A stretch of 64,000 bases of DNA from Iris pallida (taxonomy: Eukaryota; Streptophyta; Magnoliopsida; Asparagales; Iridaceae), in assembly GCA_029216955.1 (NCBI GenBank), contig JANAVB010006999.1, forward strand, positions 647,853 to 711,852, in the 5' to 3' direction. The notes beneath the pieces were generated by a model, which was given only the letters and a program-made list of their open reading frames with translations, was not told the DNA's origin and did no database searches. Within the stretch, counting starts at the first letter, position 1, and each line of letters starts with the position of its first letter. The position numbers were made by a program, and so were the translations under genes. Below, one piece after another: positions 1-11,200 of this stretch.

Positions 1-70
1 AAATCCAATAGCTCCACACATATCCAAATAAGCCAATTGGACCCATGACCCATTCTGTGCTCTGGAGACA

Positions 71-217
71 GAGTTCGGGCTGGACTCTGCCTCCATACAG
101 AGTTCGGGCCGAACTCTGCCTCCTAAAAATCAGCACCCTAATTTTTAGGGTTGGCTGGTTACAAGTTGTCCAACGGCCAATTTTTTGAAAATTCTAACCA
201 GAATTCTGGCCGAATTC
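71..217. promoter_or_regulatory. 17-bp palindromes in the Copia LTR
   Basis: GAGTTCGGGCCGAACTC (100-116) is a perfect palindrome around one central base. A mutated copy lies 29 bp upstream (71-87), and a relaxed relative, GAATTCTGGCCGAATTC, lies at 201-217, shortly before the TATA box. In the 3' LTR both copies of the doublet are perfect (30742-30758 and 30771-30787), with the same 29-bp spacing. Sirevirus LTRs are known for conserved palindromes upstream of the transcription start. I infer a dimeric-factor binding site. Confidence 0.65.
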
Positions 218-230
218 TGCCTACCTGGTA

Positions 231-241
231 TCCTATAAATA
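231..241 (+). promoter_or_regulatory. TATA box of the Copia LTR
   Basis: CTATAAATAGG sits just downstream of the palindromes and is preserved in the 3' LTR at about 30904-30914. Transcription would begin about 30 bp downstream, defining the U3/R boundary. Confidence 0.7.
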
Positions 242-714
242 GGCCATGAATTCTCTCATTTTTAATCATCCAATCTTCTCTTCTCTCTAAAGCTCTATAC
301 AAGCCATACCCTTCTTCATCTACTAGCCACAAGCTCCCTAAGCCTCAAGTGCTCAGCATTTTTCAGTTAGGAGTTTGTGCAAGAGTTCAAGAAGTCGCTT
401 GGAAAATTCCAAGCATCGCCACTGCGATCTTTGTAAGAAGTTGACGTGCTCTTCTGAAGAAAAGGCACGGGGTGTAACTACTATTTCACAAATTATGGAT
501 TTAATCCAGAGCTAGAGTTCTTAGGCCTGGACTAGTCCTCCACGAGGGAAACCAGGTTAAAAATCGGCTGTATTTGCGTATGCTTTCTTGCTCCTTATTT
601 ATTTCCGTATTTACTCTGATTACTTTCAACTTGTGAAAGAGTTTAATTTTTAATTGGCTATTATCGCTATAAACTCTATTCACCCCCCTCTAGAGTTGCC
701 ATCTGTTCTTCAAT

Positions 715-726
715 TGGTATCAGAGC
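715..726 (+). other. Copia primer-binding site (initiator tRNA-Met)
   Basis: TGGTATCAGAGC is the standard complement to the 3' end of plant initiator tRNA-Met. It lies two bases after the LTR terminal CA at 711-712 and fixes that boundary. Confidence 0.9.
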
Positions 727-784
727 TCTGTTCTCTCAATAAGGACTTACATCCTAGAGCTGATCCATAGCAACCACACAATCC

Positions 785-2644
785 ATGATTTCCAATCACG
801 GTGAAGGGCAGTCCACTCATAGGCCTCCCCTATTTGATGGAACTAACTACACCTATTGGAAAACAAGGATGAGCTTTTATCTCAAGTCGCTAGACTTTGA
901 CCTGTGGACCATCGTCACCGATGGTTACAAAAATCCCGCCAGGATAGTTGTCAATGGTGATCTCGTTGAGAAACCACATGACAAATATTCTGACGAGGAG
1001 AAGAAACAGACAAGTCTAGACGTGAGAGCTATTAATGCTTTATTCTGTACTATAGATCGGAATGAGTTCAACAGGGTCTCAACATGCACCACCTCTCACG
1101 AAGTATGGAGACTTCTAGAAGTGACGCATGAAGGAACCACCCAAGTCAAGGAATCGAAGATAAGTCATCTCACTCAAGAGTATGAAGCCTTTAAGATGAA
1201 GCCAAATAAGACGATCACGCAAATGTTCGCAAGATTCCTCGACATCATCAATCCCCTATCTTCGCTCGACAAACAATATACAAATCATGAGAAGATTCGT
1301 AAGCTACTTAGGGGGCTACCAAAGATTTGGAACCCCAAGGTGACAACCATCATAGAAGAAAATGATCTCACAACTATGTCCATGGAGACCTTGATGGGAA
1401 AGCTGATGACTCATGAGCTTGACCTCAAGGACTTCGAAGAGCCTGCTCCTAAGGCTAAGGAGATCGCCCTCAAAGCTCACCGATGAAGGACTGACTCCGA
1501 AGAGACGGATGACGACAACTCGGAAGGTGATGATCAAGCTCTCTTTGTCCGCAACTTCAAGAAATTCCTTCGCTTCAACCGAAGAAAGAAGGAACCACAA
1601 GAAGATGACGAAGAAGAGCCAACTCGCTACGGTTACAAAAAGACGGGACACGTCCGAAAAGACTGTCCATTCTTAAAGAAGAACAACCGCTATGAGAAAC
1701 CATACAAGAAGGCTTCCTCAAAGAAATATGCCAACACAAGCATTTGGCATGAAAGCGAAGCTAGTGACTCCGAGGAAAAAAAGGACTCTCCTCAAGACGC
1801 TACAAACGTGTGCCTAATGGCAACATCCGACAAGGTATCAAACGAAACTCTTGATGATTTCACTTTTGATGAACTTGGAGATGCTTTCACCGATTCACTT
1901 GATGATCACAAAAAGGTCATTGGTAAATATAAACATGCCAAGGAAAAGATCAAAAGTCATAAAGTCGAAATTCAAAGACTTTCTTTATTGCTTGATAACA
2001 TTAGAGACACGTCACCCACGAAAGTCACAAATGAGATGTCTAAGCTTAAATTAAGCCTTCATGATGCCGAAGCACGCATTGAACAACAAACACAAGAAAT
2101 TACCGCACTCAACACGGAGCTTGCTGAAGAAAAGAGTAGACACAAGATTTCTGTTACTAAGATATATGGTTTGAATGCTAAGGTTAATGAACTGCAGGTT
2201 ATCTCTAAAAAATTAGAGATTAGATTGGGAAAACAGGTTGCTCAACCTCAAACCCAATCACACGAGACACACACAAAGCACAACACTTCTCATACTACTC
2301 AAACACGTCATACACCTGCAGCACGCAATCATGCTTTCATGTACACCCACTTTCATAAAGCACACAAACCACATGCTCGTAGAAATAATTCTCATATGTC
2401 ACAAAATTATCATGCTACACATCACTATGTTGCACAAAATCACCATCATTCTACATATAGACATCATCACCATGCTATTCCATATAGACATTATCACCAT
2501 GCTACTCCACATCACTTTACATATAGACATCATCACCATGCTAACTCTACATATCATCATGCTACTCCACATCACTCCAATTATAGATATCATCCGCATG
2601 CTCCTAACATAAATAGGAATGCTATATGTACTTATTGTGGATTA
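785..2644 (+). pseudogene. gag: Copia gag (interrupted, nonsense-mutated)
   Basis: One frame runs from the ATG at 785 to the insertion at 2645, broken by a single in-frame TGA at 1484-1486. The first part resembles Copia gag (UBN2 / Retrotran_gag_2 family), beginning with a FDGTNYTYWKTRM motif, followed by the LLRGLP stretch. The CCHC knuckle near 1625-1670 has lost its first two cysteines: it reads RYGYKKTGHVRKDC where CxxC is expected. A coiled-coil-like segment (about 1900-2230) and a histidine-rich tract follow. A second knuckle (CTYCG) is beginning when the reading frame runs into the insertion. Confidence 0.8.
2425..2605 (+). repeat. Minisatellite encoding a histidine-rich tract in Copia gag
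   Basis: Imperfect units of the type CATCATCACCATGCTA followed by CCATATAGA or CCACATCAC encode repeated H-H-H-H-A and Y-R-H blocks. The unit is degenerate but stays in frame. The tract separates the gag coiled coil from the second zinc knuckle. Confidence 0.7.
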
Positions 2645-4210
2645 TGTAGTACCCCGTCCCTACATCGTGCCACGTACTCTGTCTACGGGGTGCGCGAGAA
2701 AGGAACACTGTCGCTATCGATTCGGTCGGGACCGATAGGTCGGGATCGACCGAGTCGATCGAACGGGAACGGTTGAATTAAGATCTATTACTCGTTATGG
2801 AATGTCTTCTTCGGAACCAAGTCCCATATTCAGCGGGTTGCGCATCGAGGATTGACTCTGCGGCTGAGTCGGGAGAGACCTCCCGTTGCTCTGCTTTTCA
2901 CGTCGCTTGCGTTGGTTTTGGCTTTATTTTTTGAATGCGTTATCGTGAATGTTTTCGATGGTTTTCATGGCTTGCATTTCGAACTCGCATTTCCTATCGA
3001 ACTCCTTGAATAATGCAGTTTTCTAATCGGTTGCTCGTGCGATTTTAGGTAATCACGTAGGCGACGTCTAGCGTGACCAACAAGTTCTCTCGCCAAGAAG
3101 TAAACTCAAGGTGAGTGGCTGACCCTTCTCTTCTTGACCCCTTCTTAAGTAAATCGATAATGTTGTACGAATGAAAGGATAAATGTAAGGGCACAAATAC
3201 GAGAAAAAGGATTGAGTTTTCAAAAAGAATGTAGGCTATGTCTTAATAACTAAGAAGGAAAATATGTCTTCGCACGGTTATGGACAACTTGTCGATAAGG
3301 CGATAGTTTCCTCGAGCGACAACCCGAGGCCACGGGACCGTTTCGGCCTAGGAGGAAACAGGGTATAGTCGTGCATAAGGTTTCATCACAGGTTAAGCGA
3401 GGACTTGCAACGGAGCTAGCTACTTGCGTTGAAAGGATCTCGATTAACAAAGCTATACGTCTAGGATAGCTTGTGATGCCAGTGACCAATCACACGTATA
3501 TTTTGCACTTAATAGGAAAAATGTTAACAATTAATAGGGAAGAACATGGTAAGTTTCATAAGGCGCGGCGCGGTCCGCCGGGGGTAAGTTCCGATGTAAA
3601 TTATATTATGCTTGTCATTGCTCGTTTGAAATTCATTAGGATGGTTAGAAATATTCATAAACTAAGTCATATAAACTCATTCAACAAATGAGAGCTTGGA
3701 ACTTAACTTGCCACGCACCAGTACAAAGTGTAATGTACTGATCCTCGCTCTCCACGCAGGTACCCCGAACCACGAAGGGTATGCCACCTAAAATCTCAAG
3801 GCAGTGCGGACACTTTTGAAGCCTCGTCCGTGTAAAGGCTTGTTTCTGAATTCCTTTTGAAGACTCCGCATTCAGTACAAAAGAAGACCAATGGTGACTC
3901 GACTTCCTTCGATCGCAGGTGGAAATGTGAAATGGTTTTTGCTTGTAAAAAGGGATGTAATGTATGGAACGACTATCTCATCGGTGTTCGTTTTGTAAGT
4001 CGAGTCATGTTGTAGCCCGTGCGGCAATGAATGTAATAAAGTCAATATAAATGAAATTTTATTATCAATGAAAAGTTTACTTCTATTTCAAATGTGTCAA
4101 TCAATTTCTCTGCGTACTCTAACTTGATGTTGTGTTTCGGATAGCCTTATGAATGTGCCTTGTGCGATCGCAATTTAGGTTCGCACGGCATCACGCCCGG
4201 GGTACGACTA
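2645..4210. mobile_element. 1.6-kb LTR-like insertion inside Copia gag
   Basis: Copia coding sequence stops at 2644 and resumes near 4211. The insert starts TGTAGTACCCCG and ends CGGGGTACGACTA, giving an 8-bp inverted match (GTACCCCG/CGGGGTAC). It holds no credible ORF, and an AT-rich, polyadenylation-like stretch lies near its end (about 4030-4080). This fits a solo LTR, but the right end lacks a clean CA and I see no convincing target duplication (GATTA on the left, TCGAT or CGATT on the right). Exact ends are uncertain by a few bases. Confidence 0.5.
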
Positions 4211-4471
4211 TCGATTCTATGGAATCAGGGCGTGAGAGATTACATGGACACATTTCACCACAATGTAGAATTAGAAGATTAGTAGATAGAAAGATATATG
4301 CATGTTTTTCAAAAACTAACTTTTCAGGACCCTCAAGAACTTGAGTACCAAAGGTCACATCTACTCTTGATGTAGGTGGACCTTCCCTCCTCAACTAAGA
4401 GTAAGTGGATTCTTGATAGTAGATGCTCGCAACATATGACGGGAGACGCAAATCTTTTCGCATCACTATAG
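4211..4471 (+). pseudogene. Copia gag C-terminus and protease remnant
   Basis: After the insertion several frames give recognisable pieces, including the linker that normally precedes protease. The protease active site is at 4406-4423: WILDSRCSQHMTGD in place of the usual D-S-G-C, so the glycine of the D-S/T-G triad is Arg. An in-frame TAG at 4469-4471 separates it from the following integrase frame, which is the same frame. Confidence 0.65.
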
Positions 4472-5974
4472 ATGAAGAGAGAAGGATATGTATCCTTCGA
4501 TAACAACCTAAAAGGGTATATTATAGGTAATGGTATTATTGGCCATCCTCCCTCTCCCATAATAAAAGATGTCTGCCTAGTGACCGAGTTAAAGCATAAC
4601 CTGCTCAGCATCAGTCATCTTGCTGACCATGGATATGACATTAACTTTGGACAAAATAAATGCTTTATTTATGATAGGTCAACGGGAGACATTGCTTTTG
4701 AAGGGGTAAGAGAGGATAATATTTATATTTTCTATCTGTCTAGAGATACTAACAATACAGGTAGATGCCTATATGCTCATAAGGATGAAAGATTACTGTG
4801 GCACCAGCGTCTTGGTCATGCCAATACGGATACAATATCCAAGCTATCGACCAAGAAACTAGTTAGAGGCTTGCCCGACATCACATTCAAAAAGGACACG
4901 GTATGTGCCGAATGTGAATTGAATAAGGCAACCAAGTCTTCATTTCATTCCATAAACTTTGTGAGTACTACTAGACCTTTGCAACTACTTCATATGGATT
5001 TATTTGGCCCTAGTAGAGTAGCCAGTCTTGGTGGAAAACTCTACGTTTTTGTTATAGTTGATGATTTTTCTAGATTTACATGGGTTTTCTTTCTTACAAA
5101 TAAAAGCGATGCTATTTCAGTTTTCAAGATTTTTGTTAAGAAAGTTCAAAACGAAAAAGGCTACATGATTACTCGAATCCGAAGTGATCATGGAGGCGAA
5201 TTCAAAAATACTGATTTTGAAATTTTTTGTGATTCTAATGGTTTTGATCATGAGTTTTCTTGTCCAAGAACTCCTCAACAAAATGGTGTTGTGGAGCGGA
5301 AGAATAGGACTCTTGGCGATATGGCTAGAGTCATGTTGAACAAGTTTTCACTTCCGAAATACTTTTGGGCTGAAGCTGTCATTACAGCATGCCACATTTT
5401 AAATAGGGTGCTTATTCGTCCTATTACGAAGAAAATACCCTATGAGCTTTGGTTTGGAAGAACCCCAAATATTTCTTATTTTAGAGTTTTTGGTTGTAGA
5501 TGTTTTATCCTTAACACCAAAGATAACTTAGGCAAATTTGATGCCAAAGCTGACGATGGTATTTTTCTTGACTATGCTGCCAAGAGCAAGGGATATAGAG
5601 TGTTTAACAAACGCTCATTAATTGTGGAAGAGTCTACTAATGTGACTTTTGATGAAGATAACAGTACAACAGCTACTCTTGATGATGATGTTGAGCCATC
5701 AACTTCTACTCCAATGAATACCACCACCGAAACTAATTCTCTGGAGGGCTTGCCAAAGAAATTCTCTTTCAAGCCGTCACATCCAGAAAATTTGGTAATA
5801 GGTGAGGTTTCACGTGGAGTAACTACTAGAACATCATTAAGAGACTCTATTGCTAGCACTGCCTTCATTTCACAAATTGAGCCAAAAACTATTTTAGAAG
5901 CTTTAATGATGAATTTTGGATTTCTGCTAACTCAACTAATTCGAGAGGAGCCAAGTATGGGAACTCGTCCCTAG
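4472..5974 (+). CDS. pol: Copia integrase region of pol
   Basis: This 500-residue open frame is part of the polyprotein, not a complete gene; its ATG follows a nonsense codon. It contains the GAG-pre-integrase zinc module ([12 protein letters not shown] and CAEC), then the rve core with [17 protein letters not shown] and [11 protein letters not shown] carrying the D, D and E residues. The Copia-typical C-terminal stretch with RVFGCRCF and [11 protein letters not shown] follows. The integrase inserts element cDNA into the chromosome. The frame ends with a one-base shift near 5950, after which RT continues in another frame. Confidence 0.8.
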   Translation: MKREGYVSFDNNLKGYIIGNGIIGHPPSPIIKDVCLVTELKHNLLSISHLADHGYDINFGQNKCFIYDRSTGDIAFEGVREDNIYIFYLSRDTNNTGRCLYAHKDERLLWHQRLGHANTDTISKLSTKKLVRGLPDITFKKDTVCAECELNKATKSSFHSINFVSTTRPLQLLHMDLFGPSRVASLGGKLYVFVIVDDFSRFTWVFFLTNKSDAISVFKIFVKKVQNEKGYMITRIRSDHGGEFKNTDFEIFCDSNGFDHEFSCPRTPQQNGVVERKNRTLGDMARVMLNKFSLPKYFWAEAVITACHILNRVLIRPITKKIPYELWFGRTPNISYFRVFGCRCFILNTKDNLGKFDAKADDGIFLDYAAKSKGYRVFNKRSLIVEESTNVTFDEDNSTTATLDDDVEPSTSTPMNTTTETNSLEGLPKKFSFKPSHPENLVIGEVSRGVTTRTSLRDSIASTAFISQIEPKTILEALMMNFGFLLTQLIREEPSMGTRP

Positions 5975-6590
5975 ACCGGCAAATCACTCGATTATTGGTA
6001 CTAAATGGGTTTTTAGAAACAAAGTAAATAAAGATGGTTCAGTTACACGCAACAAAGCTCGTCTAGTAGCCCAAGGATACAACCAAGAGGAATATATCGA
6101 CTATGATGAGACGTATGCTCCTGTTGCTAGATTGGAATCCATTCGGATGTTTTGTGCATTTGCAAATTTTTAAATTTTCAAATTATTTCAAATGGATATT
6201 AAAAGTGCTTTCTTGAATAGATTTACTAAGGAGGAAGTTTATGTAAAACAATCCCCTGGTTTTGAAAATCATAAATTTTTCGATCATATTTTCAAGCTGA
6301 AGAAAGCGCTATATGGACTTAAACAAGCCTCTAGAGCTTGGTATGAACGGCTAAGCAATTTCTCGCTTGAGAAAGGTTTTTCAAAAGGGAAAATTGACAC
6401 CGCACTTTTTATAAAATCTTTCAAAGACACTATTCTCTTAGTGCAAATATATGTAGATGATATTATATTTGGTTCTACTGATGAAACCCTCTGTCAAGAT
6501 TTTGCCAAGTGTATGCAGACCGAGTTTGAGATGAGCATGATAGGGAGCTCAACTACTTTCTTGGACTGCAAGTCAAACAAAGTCAAATAG
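5958..6590 (+). pseudogene. pol: Copia reverse transcriptase (broken)
   Basis: RT resumes at the WELVPRP motif (5958), meets an in-frame TAA near 6170, and continues through MDIKSAFLN, LYGLKQASRAWY and the catalytic YVDDIIFGS (about 6448-6475). A further frameshift after about 6580 separates it from RNase H. The palm-domain aspartates are intact, but the broken frame rules out a functional enzyme. Confidence 0.8.
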
Positions 6591-6624
6591 AACTTTTATC
6601 TGTCAGTCAAAGTATACAAAGAAC

Positions 6625-7400
6625 ATGCTGAAGAAATTTGACCCTGACAATGTCAAACCAATCAGCACTCCAATGGCTACTACAACTAAACTAGAACCTG
6701 ATGAAAGCGGCAAACCTGTGGATCAACGTAAGTATCGGGGTATGATAGGCAGTTTACTCTATTTAACTGCTAGTCGCCCTGATATTATGTTTAGCGTTTG
6801 CCTGTGTGCTAGATATCAAGCAAATCCTAAGGAATCACACATGACTGCTGTTATGCATATCTTTCGATACCTTAAGGGTACGGTTACAGTAGGCCTATGG
6901 TATCCCAAGTCAACATCATTTGACCTCATTGGTTACTCTGATGCTGATTTTTCCGGATGCAAGGTCGACCGTAAAAGTACGAGCGGTACGTGTCATTTAT
7001 TAGGAAAGGCTTTAGTCGCTTGGTTTAGCAAGAAGCAGAATTCTGTCATAATATCCACAACAGAAGCTGAATACATCCCTGCTGGGAGTTGTTGTGCACA
7101 AATTCTGTGGATGAAGCAAACCCTTGAAGACTACAACTTATATTTTATGCACATTCCAATCTTTTGTGACAAACTAGTGCTATAAATCTCACTAAGAACC
7201 CCATATGTCACTCACGCACGAAACACATTGAAATACGTCACCACTTTTTGCGTGATCATCAGCAAAATGACACTATTAACTTAGAATTTATTGACACTGA
7301 TCATCAGCTAGCAGATTTCTTTACAAAACCATTATCCGAAGAATGCTTCAATTTTCTCTGTCGTGAACTTGGAATTTTGGACGAAGCTGTTATTAATTAA
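6625..7400 (+). pseudogene. pol: Copia RNase H (broken)
   Basis: The frame from 6625 to 7185 contains the post-RT connection (GSLLYLTASRPDIMFSV) and RNase H (YSDADFSGCKVDRKSTSG, STTEAEYI). A frameshift after 7185 moves the C-terminus to another frame, 7197-7400, with SRTKHIEIRHHFLRD and the LADFFTKPL ending typical of Copia pol. Confidence 0.8.
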
Positions 7401-8165
7401 AATAAACCTGCGTAAATATCGAGTATGTCTAGATTCTTTTATGATGAAATTGCTATGGGTATAAGCCGAAAGGGTCCTTCTGACAACAAGGCGTAAAAGC
7501 CTAAGCGACACGGTGCACTAGTCCTCAGGACTACCGATAGCTAGGATCCGGCCCTTGCAACTAACCCATGGCAACTTCAAAATATTAAATTATGGCATAA
7601 TTCCTTGTTTATTACATGGTTCATTTTGATTTATCATATGCTGAAATACAGATTTTCCAACTTCACTTTGCTTCGAAGTTAACTTTCTGAAATTCTTCCA
7701 CTTGGGTTTTTATCAATCTTGTATATGTACTTTTCCTTTGGCCTTTCTCACTTAATCATTTTTTTCTGCCAGATTTCTGTTCTGTTTCCAGAATCCGAAA
7801 TTCGGGCCGAACTCTGCCCTACCCAAAGTTCGGGCCAAATTCGGCCTGGCTGTTCCAGAACCGGGAGCAGCCTCAGCCGCTGATCATAAATTGATCCAAT
7901 GGCCCATATTTGTTCCGACCATTGGAACCCTTTCACATATATTCAGGCTCTCCTCCTCTTTCTTCTCCATTGCCACATTTTCTACTTCTCCAAACATATT
8001 TTTCTCAAACCCTAACCCTAGTTCTTTCTCCCTAGAGCTTATCTATTCTCCAAACTCAAGGAGAAGGCTTCCCTCACCATTCTCCTAAATTGTTCTTCAT
8101 TACATTGAGGTATAATTTACCACTTCTCTCCATCTCAATTTTCTCAATTGTCTTTATTATTTTTC
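7401..8165 (+). other. Noncoding leader between Copia pol and its 3' ORF
   Basis: No ORF of note. A second copy of the LTR palindrome doublet lies at about 7796-7846 (ATTCGGGCCGAACT, then AAGTTCGGGCCAAATT about 28 bp on). A pyrimidine-rich stretch (about 7940-8060) and a telo-box pair at 8007-8020 follow. The next ORF starts at 8166. I infer a subgenomic promoter or splice-acceptor region for the 3' ORF. Confidence 0.45.
8007..8020 (+). promoter_or_regulatory. Telo-box pair (AAACCCTAACCCTA)
   Basis: Two tandem telomere-type units lie about 145 bp upstream of the 3' ORF start. Telo-boxes are known plant cis elements in promoters and leaders, bound by TRB/Myb-like proteins. It is too short to be an interstitial telomere. 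Confidence 0.45.
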
Positions 8166-8214
8166 ATGGCTCCACGTTTGTTCAATCGAGGGAAGAGACT
8201 TCGAACTGAGGGAG
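8166..8214 (+). pseudogene. Copia 3' ORF (env position), first fragment
   Basis: An ATG at 8166 opens a basic N-terminus (MAPRLFNRGKRLRTEG) that is cut after 16 codons by the 4-kb LTR. Removing that insertion and one copy of GGGAG puts the frame in register with 12256 onward. Position between pol and the 3' LTR matches the env-like or extra ORF of Sireviruses. Confidence 0.5.
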
Positions 8215-11200
8215 TGTCACTACCATATTTCTAGTGTGAGGGTATTTTTGACATTTTTGGGATAATTTAAATTTATTAGAATTTATTTGAATATATGGGA
8301 ATTTTTAGGATTTATTTTGGAATTGTTTGGACTAGGTTGACTTTGACTAGTGTTGACCCTTGTAGACCAACCTAGGAGCTAACCCTAGTTAGTATGGACT
8401 TGGTTAGGTTATACGACTCTAGTCTAACCTAGCCTAATCTTTGGTTTGGTCATTAGACTCTAATTAGCAATAGGAATTAGAAAGTCATAAGTCATGGCTT
8501 ATGATTTAGAACCTTTATTAATCAAATCAAACCATAGCTTGTAAGTTGGCCCAAAGCCCAAAGCAATTACAAACCCTAATCCCTAGGACGTGTTGGCCGG
8601 CCACCTTATCTTTATGGGGATCACCACCCTATAAATACCCTCCTAAAAGTTAGGGTTGCCTCTTTCTTAGGAAGGCTCAAGTTCAAGAAGGTTAGTTTCA
8701 TATTGTATTTTAATCCCTAGAACTCCATTCCTCTTTCTTTTTCATTCTAATCTTTTCCATTAGGTTATAATACACCTATTCTTACTGTCATTAAGGTTCC
8801 ATCTCAGTTTGATGTGATTTGAGTGGATTGGGCATTAAGGGAAGAGCTATTGATTGGGGGTTTTTCTTGAAAGTTCAATAATAGGTAACTCCTCCATTTC
8901 TCCATGAAATTTCATTTTGTCTTCATATTTAGGAAGCCCTAGGGGTCCCCTAAGTGTCTGCATTGGAGTCGTGTCGGGTTTCGTAAGTTTCGTGTCCGTT
9001 TGGACACGTATCAGAGTCTGCCTTAGGGTGTTTGTCGAAATGCCTCAAAGGGCATTTCGATTTTGTTTGTGCAAACTATTTGATTGGAAATTTATATTTT
9101 GATGTCGCTTATATTTTCCTTTTGGATTGGGGTGATATTAGTGTCTGCTTGTGTCAGATTCGTGGCTTGGACACGGCAAACACCACAGCCCGCACGTTCC
9201 CCTGCTACTCGGGGGCTCCACAGGACACGACACGGGATTTCTGGACACAAAATTCAAGGGAGACCTAGGGGCAATGTCTGACAAGACATTCCCTAAGTTC
9301 TATTGGGTTTCGTTTGGTATCGAGAGAGTTCTCTCGATGTCCATGGTCGACTGGACTGGGTCTGTCAGTCCAGTTTGAACTGTGTTGGGTTCTTGTCTTT
9401 TGGACACATTTGTGTCGGGTTTCTGGACACAAAATGGAGGGTATGACACTGGCACACACTAATTACTATTTCCCAACCTAATTTCTATTGTTTAGTTGTG
9501 GTTTAAATTGTCAAATGGGAATTTCCCAATTGTTTCTGATACTGTCAGTATCAGTGTTTATTTCACTGTTTTAATTCCAGTTTGATTTTCGTTTAATGAT
9601 TAATATGATAAATTATGTTATGGTTATTTTCACTATACATTAAATACCATGTTAGGATATAGGAGTTTCAGGTGTTGTGTATAATTGATTGCAAGGTTTT
9701 CGAGTTGATTAAGGGTACCTGTCATTGTTTGAACATGTGATATGTGAGATACACACTTGATACTATTCAAAACCTACTTAATTGTGACCCTGCCCTTTTA
9801 TCCTGAGAATTTAATGTATCCTCTATTTCCTACATTTATGAAATAACAATGCATTCACTGTTGGGGTTTGAAACTTGAAAACTGAATTTGTTCTTCCCTC
9901 TTTTAACTAAAGATGGATTCATTTACCACATGTTCTATGCATTATCATTCACTGAATAGGCATGATTCCTAAACCTCATTTGTACTCCTATTTGAATCCT
10001 AGTGTATAAATTTTGGGTTAGATGAGTGTGTTTTAGTTTTGAATGAGGGATGTTGAATGATTGAACTGTAGGAGTATGGGACTATTAGGATTGACTGAAA
10101 TCCAGGTTCATTAATACCTGAGATGTGGGTTTAGCCTGAAATCTGAGAATTCAGATTTGTGATCTAGGAATGTTTCCTAGGAGTTATGCACTGAGTAGGG
10201 ACTGAACTGGAGACTGAAACCTGGGACTGATTTCAGTCTCCAGGAGCAGTGGTTGGGGATTTCATTCCCAGGTTGTTTGACAACTGATTTTTCCCTTCTC
10301 ATTAGTTTGCAATGCTCTTCATAACCTGAAATCTGAGAAAGGTTTTAATGTTAAGTATGTGGTTTGGCTTTATGGCTGAACACTGAGTTTAAATAAGTAT
10401 ATTGATGGTTGCCATGTGTTAGCTGAATATTGTGTTTCCCATTGACATGGACTCTAATTCCTGTACCATATAACTGCTGACACTTGCCTATCTAATTACA
10501 CATCCACACACACTCTATACTAATTCCCTGTCACTCCATATTCCAGAGACACTTAACATCCACACACACACAGTTTTTTCTGTTCACACAGTCACTTGAC
10601 ACACCTCTATGACACATACACACACAGGCCCTCTCTCTATATAATATATGTATGTATTTTAGTATCTATATAAATATAATATATTGTATGTATAATGTAA
10701 TGAGTGTATGTATATATATTTCTATGTTTTAGCTTAAGGTTATATGGGTTATACTTTAGCCTAGGGTTATATAGGATGTATATATAATATAAATGTGTAG
10801 TGTAGTGCATATGCATATATTGTATATGTACTAAGCTAGGCTTGATTAGGCTAAGGTAGACTAGTTTAGCCTTGATTAGACTTGTTGGACCTAGTTTGAC
10901 TTCTAGGGTTGACCAGAGTTGACCAAGAGTTGACTTTGGCCTAGATTGACCTAGAATCATATAGAATGCATAGTAGGACTTTACCATTCTGGACTTGTTG
11001 TGACTTGTGCTGTTCTGATTAGGAGCCAGACACCACTCCTCGGACAGTATACTTTCATATTGGACACTCAGATACCAGGCGAGTACATTCTCTGATCATT
11101 TTATATCCTGCTTATAACTATTTCCTGCAGTATATTACTTTACTTGTACTGTCACGTTGGTCACACAGATTGGTACTATATGGATCCCTTCTTGAGATGT

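Larger units (their letters stand above)
1..712 (+). repeat. Copia 5' LTR (left end outside window)
   Basis: Base 1 aligns with 30672 of the 3' LTR and the match runs to the final TTCTTCA at 712. The primer-binding site follows three bases later. About 4% of positions differ from the 3' LTR over the first 300 bp by eye, nearly all transitions, as expected for methylated DNA. It contains the palindromes and TATA box listed separately. Confidence 0.9.

Noticed and set aside
2399..2599. Minus-strand ORF rich in M, I and S
   Set aside because: Shadow of the histidine-coding repeat of Copia gag.
8007..8020. Interstitial telomere
   Set aside because: Only two units; better read as a telo-box.
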